This document shows, one piece after another, positions 44,155 through 52,534 of a stretch of 64,000 bases of DNA (positions within the stretch are counted from its first letter, which is position 1; each line of letters begins with the position of its first letter). The position numbers and the translations under genes were made by a program. Under the pieces are notes generated by a model. It saw only the letters and a list, made by a program, of their open reading frames with translations. It did not search any database and was not told where the DNA came from. This stretch comes from Magnetococcus marinus MC-1 (lineage in GTDB: Bacteria > Pseudomonadota > Magnetococcia > Magnetococcales > Magnetococcaceae), in assembly GCF_000014865.1 (NCBI RefSeq), contig NC_008576.1, positions 3,873,001 to 3,937,000 on the forward strand, written 5' to 3'.

Positions 44155-44479
44155 CGCCGCTTTTCGCCCGTAAAAAAGGGTTGCGTCAACTCCAACCACC
44201 AAGGGCCCGTATCCACAAGGTCCCATTCTGGTCAGTATAAAGATTTTTATCGCTGATTCCAGTAATCTATCTTGGAAACAGATAATTTCTGAAACATTTC
44301 GTCATACCCGCCCCCCTCCACGCCAAAGAGATGTACTCCGGTGGGTAAATTTGCTAAACTCGCTGCCCTTGAGCTCGCACATAAAGCACAACTGGGGCCA
44401 ACTTGGTGATCATCCATCACCTCGGTCAACCCTATGTTTGCTCCATCTATACATCTATAAACAAGGATAAGGGAAAGCC

Positions 44480-45454
44480 ATGGCCGATCTGCCTTTTCGC
44501 CCACGTCGACTGCGTACAACACCCGCAATCCGTGCCATGGTAAGGGAAAACCATCTGCGCGCTGTGGATTTGATCTACCCCATCTTTATCGTGCCGGGCC
44601 AGCAGATCCGCAAACCGGTGGTCTCCATGCCCGGTGTTAGCCAACTCTCCATCGACCAAGCCATTGAGGTGTGCCAACACGCTTATGATTTGGGCGTTGG
44701 TGGTGTTATTTTGTTTGGTATTCCCGACCATAAAGATGCCGCCGGCAGCGAAAGCTTTGCCGAGCAGGGTATCTTGCAACAGGCCATTCACGCCATTAAA
44801 GCGGCGGTGCCTGATCTCTACCTGATTGCCGATGTCTGCATGTGTGAATATACCGACCATGCCCATTGCGGTATCCTAGTGGATGGGCAGGTAGACAATG
44901 ACCGCACCCTCAGTGTGCTGCAACGCATTGCGGTCAGTTATGCCGATGCGGGCATTGATATGGTGGCCCCCTCGGGCATGATGGACGGTATGGTACGTCA
45001 CATTCGCCTGGGGCTGGACGCCAAGGGCTATACCCAAATTCCGATTATGTCCTATGCCATCAAATATGCCTCGGCCTTTTACGGACCCTTCCGGGATGCC
45101 GCCGAAAACACCCCCAGCTCGGGGGATCGGCGGGGTTACCAGATGGACCCCGCCAACCGCCGTGAAGCCATCAAAGAGGCCGAACAGGATATTTTGGAAG
45201 GGGCGGATATTCTTATGGTCAAACCTGGCCTGCCCTACCTGGATATTGTGCGGGATCTACGCAACCACACCAACCGCCCCACCGCGGTGTATAACGTGAG
45301 CGGCGAATACGCCATGATTAAAGCCGCCGCTATGAATGGTTGGATTGATGAACAAGGCACTGTGCTTGAGATGCTGTTAGGCTTTAAACGGGCCGGAGCG
45401 GATATGATTTTGACCTACCATGCACTGGATGCTGCACGCTGGTTGCAAGGCTGA
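44480..45454 (+). CDS. hemB: Delta-aminolevulinic acid dehydratase (porphobilinogen synthase)
   Basis: A 324-residue enzyme joining two 5-aminolevulinates to porphobilinogen for haem, sirohaem and cobalamin. Active-site lysines lie in SYAIKYASAFYG (K195) and LMVKPGLPYLD (K248). The Cys triad C120, C122, C130 in CMCEYTDHAHCG marks the zinc-dependent form. The site AAGGATAAGGGAAAGCC precedes the ATG. It supplies the tetrapyrrole precursor used by the nearby corrin operon, though it is a separate transcript. Confidence 0.97.
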   Translation: MADLPFRPRRLRTTPAIRAMVRENHLRAVDLIYPIFIVPGQQIRKPVVSMPGVSQLSIDQAIEVCQHAYDLGVGGVILFGIPDHKDAAGSESFAEQGILQQAIHAIKAAVPDLYLIADVCMCEYTDHAHCGILVDGQVDNDRTLSVLQRIAVSYADAGIDMVAPSGMMDGMVRHIRLGLDAKGYTQIPIMSYAIKYASAFYGPFRDAAENTPSSGDRRGYQMDPANRREAIKEAEQDILEGADILMVKPGLPYLDIVRDLRNHTNRPTAVYNVSGEYAMIKAAAMNGWIDEQGTVLEMLLGFKRAGADMILTYHALDAARWLQG

Positions 45455-45480
45455 GCATGGGACCCTAGCCCAACGATTGG

Positions 45481-45512
45481 CCTTCCCCCTTGCCCATGGG
45501 GGGGGAAGGTTT
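45481..45512 (+). terminator. Intrinsic terminator-like hairpin after hemB
   Basis: CCTTCCCCC/GGGGGGAAGG stem followed by a short T-run (TTT), 27 bp past the hemB stop. Confidence 0.6.
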
Positions 45513-45561
45513 ACATCCCCTTTGTCTGTAACCCCAACAACACCGCAAATGGATCCCGATT

Positions 45562-46602
45562 ATGAGTAAATCACGCGCCCTTGGCCTGCTCTCTGGTGGT
45601 TTGGATAGCATGTTGGCGACCAAGTTGCTGATGGAACAGGATATTGAGGTTCATTGCGTCAATTTTTACACCGGCTTTTGTGTGCAGTCCCACACCGGCG
45701 CGATCCGCGCCAAAGCGGGCGATCCCCCCCCCAAGCATGACGCCCTGCACGCCGCACAAATTCTGGGGATTAAGCTCCACATCGTGGATATTTCTGAAGA
45801 GTATGTGGAGATTGTCACCAACCCCAAGTATGGCTATGGGAAAAATCTTAATCCCTGTATGGATTGCAAAATCTTTATGATCAAAAAAGCCTGGGCGCTC
45901 AAAGAGCAGTTGGGCTTTGATTTTCTCTTTACGGGAGAGGTCGTCGGACAGCGCCCCATGAGTCAACGCAAGGACACCATGCCGGTGGTCCCCCGCGAGG
46001 CTGGGGTCGAAGGGTGGCTGGTACGCCCTCTTTCCGCCAAGCGCTTGCCAGAGACGCAACCGGAGTTGCTGGGCATGGTTGATCGGCAGCGGCTGCTGGA
46101 TTTTCATGGCCGCACCCGCAAACCGCAGATGGCACTGGCCAAGCAGTATGGATTGACCGACTATCCCGCCCCGGCGGGGGGCTGCTGTTTTCTGACGGAT
46201 GAAAACTACAGCAAGCGTTTGCAGGATCTCTGGGATACCCGGGGGGAGAAAAAATATAGCATGGATGATATTATCCTGCTCAAAGCGGGCCGCCATCTAC
46301 GCCTCTCGGCAAGCTGTAAGATGGTGATTGGTCGGGAAGAGGCAGAGAACAATTTTCTACAAGGCTTCCGCCTTGGGCGTATCTTGATCCGGGCTCATGG
46401 GGTACCCGGTCCGGTTGCACTGGTTGAGGGTGCCGCCAGCGAAAGCGAGATCACCACCGCCTGCCGGGTCGCCGCCCGCTTTGGCAAAGGCAAAAATTTA
46501 GCGACGATCGAGATGATTGTGGAACAAAACGGTCGCGAAAGCATCCGCAGCGTCGCCCCCATGCCTGCTGAGCAGATCCCCGAAACTTGGTACATCGCGT
46601 AA
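45562..46602 (+). CDS. PP-loop ATP pyrophosphatase, tRNA thiolation-like, with NFACT-R-like C-terminus
   Basis: A 346-residue protein. The N-terminus has the PP-loop LLSGGLDSMLATKLL for adenylation, CVNFYTGF, NPCMDCK with a Cys pair at about residues 99-102, and TGEVVGQRPMSQ. GGCCFL near residue 205 gives further cysteines, which in thiolation enzymes relay sulfur or bind Fe-S. The C-terminal part (IILLKAGRHLRLSASCKMVIG, NNFL) resembles the NFACT-R/DUF814 RNA-binding pattern. Such proteins are often annotated as MnmA-like 2-thiouridylases, but the extended C-terminus and motif differences make a separate tRNA sulfur-insertion role likely. No stronger substrate call is possible. Confidence 0.8.
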   Translation: MSKSRALGLLSGGLDSMLATKLLMEQDIEVHCVNFYTGFCVQSHTGAIRAKAGDPPPKHDALHAAQILGIKLHIVDISEEYVEIVTNPKYGYGKNLNPCMDCKIFMIKKAWALKEQLGFDFLFTGEVVGQRPMSQRKDTMPVVPREAGVEGWLVRPLSAKRLPETQPELLGMVDRQRLLDFHGRTRKPQMALAKQYGLTDYPAPAGGCCFLTDENYSKRLQDLWDTRGEKKYSMDDIILLKAGRHLRLSASCKMVIGREEAENNFLQGFRLGRILIRAHGVPGPVALVEGAASESEITTACRVAARFGKGKNLATIEMIVEQNGRESIRSVAPMPAEQIPETWYIA

Positions 46603-47161
46603 TAAGGCCCCCACAACGGGCCACATAGCCCCGTCCGCTTGCCCTATCCATATCGGGTGAAAATTGCCAGGAGGCCAATTTCCTGAAAAAAATCGACGAT
46701 GGCGTTATCCACACCGAATACACCGAATACACCGAAAGTCTGAATTTTGATCTCATCAATCATGGGGGTAGGCACGATGGCCTGTTCCTTGGTCCGCTGT
46801 CTCATGTCTCATGAAGCTGGCCTCGTTCATGAGCTATATTGTTGATTAAACACAACAATTATAGCTAACACAGGCAAGATGTGTCTTTGATTTGCTTGGA
46901 TATTCTCAGCCTAATGGGCGGTTATGAACTGCGAAAGTTGAGAAACCTGTTGCACACCGAGATCGCCCAACCAACTTGACCCCCTGTTCATCACATACAA
47001 TATCCTAACACCGCCTATCCGAATTATGTTACGACGCTATCGCTTGCTTTGATTAGTTATTATATTTCGTTTCTTAAAGCAGCACCACAGAGCAAGCACA
47101 ATAAATGTTTTAACATTCTGCTTTACATATATTATATAGAGGATCTGGCTCGATACCTTAA
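46603..47161. other. AT-richer stretch without a supported gene
   Basis: Contains an 8-9 bp tandem ACACCGAAT repeat near 46709-46734 and an open segment with unclear coding signal. Composition shifts from GC-rich to AT-rich near 46800, suggesting the edge of acquired DNA. Confidence 0.45.
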
Positions 47162-47376
47162 AATTTTCACTCCTGACCGACTTTAATAGCACGGTCACGG
47201 CCACCAACATTTACTTGGATGGTAACGCCAACGCAGCTGGTACTGCCACGACAACCTTTGCAGGCAATGTGACCGCCACCGCGATCACTTTGGACTCAGC
47301 AACAGGTGTGGGAGATATATCGTCGTATGACGTAACGCCAACCCAGGAAAATAAACAGCGGAACCTTATTCCATAA
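47162..47376 (+). pseudogene. Remnant of a repetitive adhesin-like gene
   Basis: An open fragment of about 70 codons without a plausible start reads STVTATNIYLDGNANAAG, then FAGNVTATAITLDSATG and ends at TAA. The spaced Thr/Ala/Asn/Gly pattern with VTAT repeated is like a filamentous or RTX-type adhesin repeat. It appears to be the end or middle of a lost gene beside the toxin-antitoxin pair. Confidence 0.45.
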
Positions 47377-47603
47377 GTGCATAAGATACAACGGTTTTCT
47401 AAACTTCGCAAGGAGATGGATAGGGTTATCTCACGTTGGCGGGAGGGGCGGTTCGGGGGCGGAAAAGCCAAAACAATTACACTGCGGGTAGCAAATTCGC
47501 GCAACCCCACCACTCAACGAAACCCGTGCGAACCGAATAATCATTGAAATCATGTGTCGCGGCCTGTAGCATATTCTTACATCCTTACCTAAGGAGCTTT
47601 TTG

Positions 47604-47828
47604 ATGCTTGCCAAACTGACATCCAAAAATCAATTGACGCTGCCCAAGGCGGTGTTGTCGTCGTGCCCTGGCGCGGAGTATTTCGACGTGTCGGAAGACA
47701 ACGGGCGCATCGTACTGACGCCGGTGCGGTTGAACAAGGCCGACGCCGTGCGTTCTAAGCTGGCCAATATGGGCATCAGCGAGGATGATGTGGCGGACGC
47801 GGTCAACTGGGCCCACAAAGCCGGATGA
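47604..47828 (+). CDS. AbrB/MazE-like antitoxin
   Basis: A 74-residue protein starting MLAKLTSKNQLTLPKAVL, the swapped-hairpin AbrB DNA-binding fold of antitoxins, followed by FDVSEDNGRIVLTPV and a helical C-terminus that should hold the toxin. A strong AAGGAG site lies 8 nt upstream. The TGA overlaps the next ATG by 4 nt (ATGA), typical of toxin-antitoxin coupling. Confidence 0.9.
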   Translation: MLAKLTSKNQLTLPKAVLSSCPGAEYFDVSEDNGRIVLTPVRLNKADAVRSKLANMGISEDDVADAVNWAHKAG

Positions 47829-48271
47829 CCCCGCCGCGCCTCGTCCTCGACACCAACGTGCTGCTCTCGGCCCTGCTGTTCCATCAGGGTTCGGTCGCAT
47901 GGCTGCGCCATGCCTGGCAGTCGGACGCTGTTCGCCCCTTGGCGAGCCGGGACACCACCGAGGAACTGATCCGGGTTCTGGCTTACCCCAAATTCAAACT
48001 GACCGACGGGGACCGGGAAGACCTACTCGGCGATTACCTGCCGTGGTGCGAGACCATCACCGTGCCAAACAAAACCCCAGTCCCCGACTGCCGCGACCCG
48101 TTTGACCGCCCGTTTCTAGCGCTGGCCGTTGCCGCCAAGGCCGATGCCCTTGTTACCGGCGACAAAGACCTGCTGGCCCTGGCGGATAATTTCAAGGTTC
48201 CGATTCTAACCCCCGCCGCGTTCAAGGAACGCTTTGACAACAACACCAAACGCAAGACCAAGGGGGACTGA
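47825..48271 (+). CDS. PIN-domain toxin (COG1569-type)
   Basis: A 148-residue PIN-like ribonuclease: LVLDTNVLLSALLF (first Asp), TTEELIRVLAYPKF (Glu), DCRDPFDRPFLALA (Asp cluster) and ALVTGDKDLLAL (Asp). It belongs to the family of putative toxins paired with AbrB-like antitoxins and should cut RNA when freed. Base composition is higher in GC than the DNA to its left. The stop TGA shares bases with the start of a residual ORF, TGATG. Confidence 0.92.
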   Translation: MTPPRLVLDTNVLLSALLFHQGSVAWLRHAWQSDAVRPLASRDTTEELIRVLAYPKFKLTDGDREDLLGDYLPWCETITVPNKTPVPDCRDPFDRPFLALAVAAKADALVTGDKDLLALADNFKVPILTPAAFKERFDNNTKRKTKGD

Positions 48272-48336
48272 TGCCGATCCTGAACTGGCTGACACGAGAC
48301 GAGGACACCTCTCAGCACAGCAACCCCCTCGTTTAA
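48271..48336 (+). pseudogene. Stub of a type III-like DNA methyltransferase gene
   Basis: A 21-codon frame begins MPILNWLTRDEDTSQHS and stops at 48336. The first dozen residues match the usual N-terminus of type III restriction Mod proteins (MPxLNWL...). The rest of the gene is gone. It starts in the coupled TGATG of the toxin gene, so a restriction operon probably once followed the toxin-antitoxin pair here. Confidence 0.5.
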
Positions 48337-48393
48337 TGTTCCCCCCGCACACAAACAAGCCCTTCAACGAAAAAATCGGCGATCTGCTCTTTA

Positions 48394-49248
48394 TTATGGC
48401 GCTGCACAGACGGGGCGCATGGGCGGTAGCTGTTTCCAAACAGCCCCCCAGCGTGTATCGCCGTGGGTAAGATCTGGGTAGATGCTAAGGGTGGCACAGT
48501 GCCCGATCCGTTGCACCACCTGCGCGACCAGTTTAGGCGGGGTGATGGTATCCTCGGCCCCCACCAAGTGACGTTGGGGTATGTTGCGTAGCGCGGCGAC
48601 CCCATCCATGGGGTTAAGAGAGCCCTGCATCTCCGACACACCATGCCAGCGTGTTAGGGCTCGATGATCCAAATTGGCCGATACGGTCTGTAGAGAGCGT
48701 ACGTTAAACCTACCGCTTTCCGCCAGCAGCGCTGCGATGGCCGCACCTCCCGAAAAACCCACCAAATTCAGGGACGCAGACTCAGCATGGGCACGGCTTA
48801 ACAGCTCCAGCAACGCGCTTTGCATGGTCTCCAGAACCTCCGCAGAAAAGCGTTGATGGGTCCAAATGGGTACGCGGCAACCTCGCGCTTTGCCTTGTAC
48901 CGCCATACTATATTGGCAGGGGCGAGCCAGATAGAGCAGGTTAGGAGCGGGGTCCTCCCGCGCCAACTGCCACGCTATGGGGAGATGGGGGGTAGGATCA
49001 TCGGAGGGGCGATAGCGCGTTACCCATGCAAAGCCATCCCCCTCGATATAGACGGTAATGGGCTGTTCCGGTTGAGTCAGACGGCTAGCCGTCCAGATAT
49101 CGAAGGAACCTCCATCGACCCACGCACGGTGCAGACCGACCTGCTCGGCCTGATTATCTACCTGCTGTAAACGTTCCTGGGTGCTCAACATGCAGCCAGG
49201 CAATAGCACAGCCCAACAGAAAATCACGATCTTTTGAAGTTTTTTCAT
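48394..49248 (-). CDS. Lipoprotein with alpha/beta-hydrolase fold
   Basis: A 284-residue lipoprotein: signal peptide KIVIFCWAVLLPGC with lipidated Cys19. The body shows VYIEGDGFAW early, LNLVGFSGGAAIAALLAE with the nucleophile elbow GFSGG (Ser in G-x-S-x-G), a late acidic residue in GAEDTITPP and His in LTHGDTRWG, giving a plausible Ser-Asp-His triad. The substrate is unknown; esterase or lipase activity is typical. The GTG-based extension to 49422 is unlikely because the signal sequence is at 49248. Confidence 0.8.
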   Translation of the reverse strand: MKKLQKIVIFCWAVLLPGCMLSTQERLQQVDNQAEQVGLHRAWVDGGSFDIWTASRLTQPEQPITVYIEGDGFAWVTRYRPSDDPTPHLPIAWQLAREDPAPNLLYLARPCQYSMAVQGKARGCRVPIWTHQRFSAEVLETMQSALLELLSRAHAESASLNLVGFSGGAAIAALLAESGRFNVRSLQTVSANLDHRALTRWHGVSEMQGSLNPMDGVAALRNIPQRHLVGAEDTITPPKLVAQVVQRIGHCATLSIYPDLTHGDTRWGAVWKQLPPMRPVCAAP

Positions 49249-49629
49249 CGCTTCGCCATGACGGATGGTTTTGTTTCGCCCTCCATGCCAACCGGGGCCG
49301 CTTGGTGCCCCCACAACCTGCAACCCCGGCCGCTGCCCATAGAATGATAAAGCGCAATCCCAGATAGCATAAACCGTTTGAATGCGCTTGCGGTAGGCAT
49401 GACAACGCCCCCCGTGGACCAATAAGAGATCGCCCCAAAGGCTCGCTCACCCGACCCTTTATGGCGCGATTTGCCGTAGAACACCAGCGCTTTTCACTGA
49501 CCTACCAGGCAAAGCATGCCTCGTGGCCACGCCTTTCTGTGGCTTCAATGGGAACCTATGTTACACTAGATTGCTCCAAACGCTGTTTGCTACCCTGAGC
49601 AACCCTTTTTATCGGTGAGGACCCGGGTC
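49249..49629. other. Divergent intergenic region
   Basis: Between the lipoprotein hydrolase and the tusA-like gene. Open frames here have atypical composition and no recognisable content. Confidence 0.5.
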
Positions 49630-49884
49630 ATGATGAGCCAAATAGCCCTCAAAAACTTAGCACCAGATGGCACCGTGGATGCGCGGAATCTGCTCTGCCC
49701 GATGCCCATACTTAAAGCAGAATCAGGCATGATGCCCCTTAAACGGGGAGAAATTTTGGCGGTACGCGCCACCGACCGGGGCATCGAAAAAGATCTGCCC
49801 GCCTGGAGCGATATCAACGGCCACCAGTTTTTGGGGTTTATTGATGAACCCGGTGAAAAAGTTGGTCTGGTCCGCAAAGGTTAA
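49630..49884 (+). CDS. TusA-family sulfur carrier protein
   Basis: An 84-residue protein with the TusA signature DARNLLCPMPILKAESGM containing the sulfur-bearing Cys of CPxP, and a small alpha/beta fold ending DEPGEKVGLV. TusA-like proteins pass persulfide sulfur in tRNA thiolation or sulfur metabolism. It could serve the PP-loop protein encoded 3 kb to the left, but that is an inference. The ATG at 49630 is 10 nt after GAGG. Confidence 0.92.
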   Translation: MMSQIALKNLAPDGTVDARNLLCPMPILKAESGMMPLKRGEILAVRATDRGIEKDLPAWSDINGHQFLGFIDEPGEKVGLVRKG

Positions 49885-49926
49885 GCCAGCCTCCCCCTCG
49901 ATCTCGTTTGAAGAAACCGAATCATT

Positions 49927-51132
49927 ATGCATATGCACACCCCCCCCGGCCAACTCGATACCCGCGAACAGCAAGCCAACCGCTGCTTGATCGTTGGTGT
50001 GTGGGTTAACCTTTTACTTACGATTGCCAAGATTATTGCTGGCGTGGTCGGCAACTCCGCCGCTATGGTGGCAGACGGCATACACAGCGCCTCGGACCTC
50101 ATTTCCGATGGTGCGGTGTGGCTGGGCATGCGGGTCGCCCGGCAAGAGCCCGATGAAGAACACCCTTACGGGCATGGCCGGTTTGAAACCTTGGCAACAC
50201 TATTTATCGCCCTGGCTCTGGCCGGGGTGGCGATTGGCATTGTGGCCGATGCCGTGGACCGCATTCAATGGGGCGGCAATGTTGGCACACCGCTACCGGT
50301 GCCAACCGATGTCGCCCTAATCGCGGTGGTGGTCTCCATTTTCACCAAAGAGGCCCTGTTTCACTATACCAAACGGGTAGGTGAACGTCTGAACCAACGC
50401 GCCTTGGTTGCCAATGCGTGGCATCACCGCTCCGATGCGGTCTCTTCGGTCGCAGCCATGGTGGGGATTGTCGGGGCGCAACTGGGCTGGCCCGTTATGG
50501 ACCCCATCGCGGCGGTGGTGGTGGCGGCCATTCTCTTTAAAGTAGCGTATGGCTTTTTGCTGGAGGTCTATCGCGAATTTACCGATGCCTCCTCAGCGGT
50601 GGATGAAAAAATTCAGTCTCAAATTAATCAGGTGATCGAAAACCACCCCGATGTACGCTCTGCCCATTTGGTTAAGGCCCGCCGTTCAGGTTCCGATGTG
50701 CAGGTGGATATTCATGTGGTGGTCAAAGGCACCTTGTCGGTCTCCGAAGGGCACCAGATCGCCGAGCAGATCCGCCTGCATCTGCTCAAGGAGATTATGG
50801 CGGTGAAAGATGTGCTGGTGCATATTGACCCAGAAGATGATACCAAGGCGGAGATTCCCATCAGCTATCCCAACCGTGGGGAAGTGCGCCGTTGGATCGA
50901 GCCCCTGGTCACAGCCCCCTTCGCCGGAATCGACGGGCTGATGCTGCACTATACCGTAGATGGCATCATCCTGGACTTGGTTTTACACCCTGCTGGCAAC
51001 ATCTCCAGCGCTGACCTGCAACGGGGTTCTGAAACCCTCGCTGCCGCCATTCTTGCCCACCCTGGAGGGTTGGTCAAAGAAGTGCGTGCACACTTGGCCC
51101 TTTGTCGTCAGCCCCAAACGACCATAGTCTGA
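49927..51132 (+). CDS. Cation diffusion facilitator (CDF) metal efflux transporter
   Basis: A 401-residue protein with six likely membrane helices in residues about 20-210 and a long cytoplasmic tail. The transmembrane metal site is DGIHSASD (helix 2) and WHHRSDAV (helix 5), as in FieF/YiiP-like Zn/Fe exporters. The tail contains the ferredoxin-like CDF domain (VDEKIQSQINQVIENHPDV, VQVDIHVVV) and a further C-terminal region of about 80 residues. It opens with a His-rich start (MHMHTP). MamB/MamM magnetosome proteins are CDFs too, but nothing here ties this one to them. Follows tusA by 42 bp. Confidence 0.93.
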   Translation: MHMHTPPGQLDTREQQANRCLIVGVWVNLLLTIAKIIAGVVGNSAAMVADGIHSASDLISDGAVWLGMRVARQEPDEEHPYGHGRFETLATLFIALALAGVAIGIVADAVDRIQWGGNVGTPLPVPTDVALIAVVVSIFTKEALFHYTKRVGERLNQRALVANAWHHRSDAVSSVAAMVGIVGAQLGWPVMDPIAAVVVAAILFKVAYGFLLEVYREFTDASSAVDEKIQSQINQVIENHPDVRSAHLVKARRSGSDVQVDIHVVVKGTLSVSEGHQIAEQIRLHLLKEIMAVKDVLVHIDPEDDTKAEIPISYPNRGEVRRWIEPLVTAPFAGIDGLMLHYTVDGIILDLVLHPAGNISSADLQRGSETLAAAILAHPGGLVKEVRAHLALCRQPQTTIV

Positions 51133-51208
51133 GCATAGCCGTGCAAATTTACTGGGGCATCCCCGGGTACAGCCTCGGCCAGCGCGGCTTACCCCAACGT
51201 TACGAGCC

Positions 51209-52339
51209 GTGAGGATCTGGTGCGCCATATCTGGGCATGGCATGGGCCATGTGGGGCAGATGGCTCCCCTGCTTACAGCCCTCGCTCAACTTAGCCCAAC
51301 TCCACTTCAGCTGCACATTCACTGTCAGGTGGACACGCCCCGATTGGCACGTAAGCTCGGCACGCTCCCCTGGCAGCACGATCGGCGGAGCGCCGACATC
51401 GGCATCGTGCAACAGGACCCCATGGTAGCCGACCTGCCTGCCACGGTGGCCGCTCTGAATGAGGCCTGCCGCAACTGGCCAGCGCTGCTGAAACAGGAGT
51501 GCGCGCGCATACGCGCCTTTGCACCCGATCTGGTGCTGGCAGATATTCCGCCCCTTACCCTAGCGGCTGGTGCCAAGCTGAATGTGCCAACCGTTGCCCT
51601 CTCATCGCTGAGCTGGGATGCCATCTATGCCAGCTATTTTGCCCAACACCCCAACCTTACCCAGTGGTTATATCCGCTACAGGCAGCCTATGCCAGCGCC
51701 CACCTAGCCCTATTACCGATCCCCCACATGGGAGGGCGTCGCTTTAGCCACACCCTGGAGATCCCCCCCATTTGGGAACCGGGTAGCGCCCGCCCCCAAG
51801 CACTGCGTGCCCGTCTAGGCATCGACGCCCAAGACAAGCGCCCTCTGTTGCTGGTTAGCCTGGGGGGTATTCCCTCTAAAAATTTTCCCTTAACCCCTTT
51901 GCTGAAGGCCAACGATCAGCATATTTTGTTGGATCTGCCCCACCGACCGGCCTGCCCCCATCTACATGGACTCGCCCCCCTCGCCCACTGGCCTTTTGCC
52001 GACATCATGGCCTCGGTGGATGGTGTGGTGGGCAAACCGGGTTATAATATGGCGGTGGAGACGGTGGCCTACAATCTGCCCTTTTTCTACGCTGCCCGTG
52101 GCCACTTTGCCGATGAGCCCCCCATCGAGGCTTGGCTGGCCCGCTTTGGCCGCGCCCAAGCCTATACTTGGCAGAGGCTGCAACAAGGTGCGTGGCTGGC
52201 CGATTGGTCAACCCTACAACAGCGCCCTGCCCCAGCCAAACCCGCCCTCAACGGCGCTCAAGTGGGGGCACGGGCGATTCTGGGTTTACTGGCACAAAGA
52301 GAGCTGCGCGGCCCCACCACACTGCACAACGCCCAATAG
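51209..52339 (+). CDS. GT28/MurG-like glycosyltransferase-family protein
   Basis: A 376-residue GT-B-like protein. The N-terminus MRIWCAISGHGMGHVGQM is the glycine/His loop of MurG-like enzymes (HGxGH). The second half has LLLVSLGGIPSKNF and MASVDGVVGKPGYNMAVETVAYNLP, a UDP-sugar-site-like KPGYN segment. The family transfers a nucleotide-activated sugar; substrate is unknown. Start is GTG at 51209. Confidence 0.75.
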   Translation: MRIWCAISGHGMGHVGQMAPLLTALAQLSPTPLQLHIHCQVDTPRLARKLGTLPWQHDRRSADIGIVQQDPMVADLPATVAALNEACRNWPALLKQECARIRAFAPDLVLADIPPLTLAAGAKLNVPTVALSSLSWDAIYASYFAQHPNLTQWLYPLQAAYASAHLALLPIPHMGGRRFSHTLEIPPIWEPGSARPQALRARLGIDAQDKRPLLLVSLGGIPSKNFPLTPLLKANDQHILLDLPHRPACPHLHGLAPLAHWPFADIMASVDGVVGKPGYNMAVETVAYNLPFFYAARGHFADEPPIEAWLARFGRAQAYTWQRLQQGAWLADWSTLQQRPAPAKPALNGAQVGARAILGLLAQRELRGPTTLHNAQ

Positions 52340-52485
52340 ACCCCTCGCTGCCAAGGGAGCTTGCTTAAACGCCGTTCGCGCTGAGATTGAGACAAGGCAC
52401 CGGCCATAAAAACCCCGCCTTACATGCCTTGCCTATGGCGGCTGGGCCTACCACTAATAAAGACCACAGCTGCACCTGAGCCATT

Positions 52486-52520
52486 AAAAAAAAGGGGGAG
52501 CTCGTGAAGCTCCCCCTTTG
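52486..52520 (-). terminator. Intrinsic terminator
   Basis: Leftward: AAGGGGGAGCT-TCACG-AGCTCCCCCTT stem followed by a run of T, 15 bp beyond the GGDEF gene stop. Confidence 0.92.
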
Positions 52521-52534
52521 CATAAGCGATTTTA

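Noticed and set aside
49927-51132. MamB/MamM magnetosome transporter
   Set aside because: CDF motifs are generic and no mam genes are near, so a magnetosome role is not supported.
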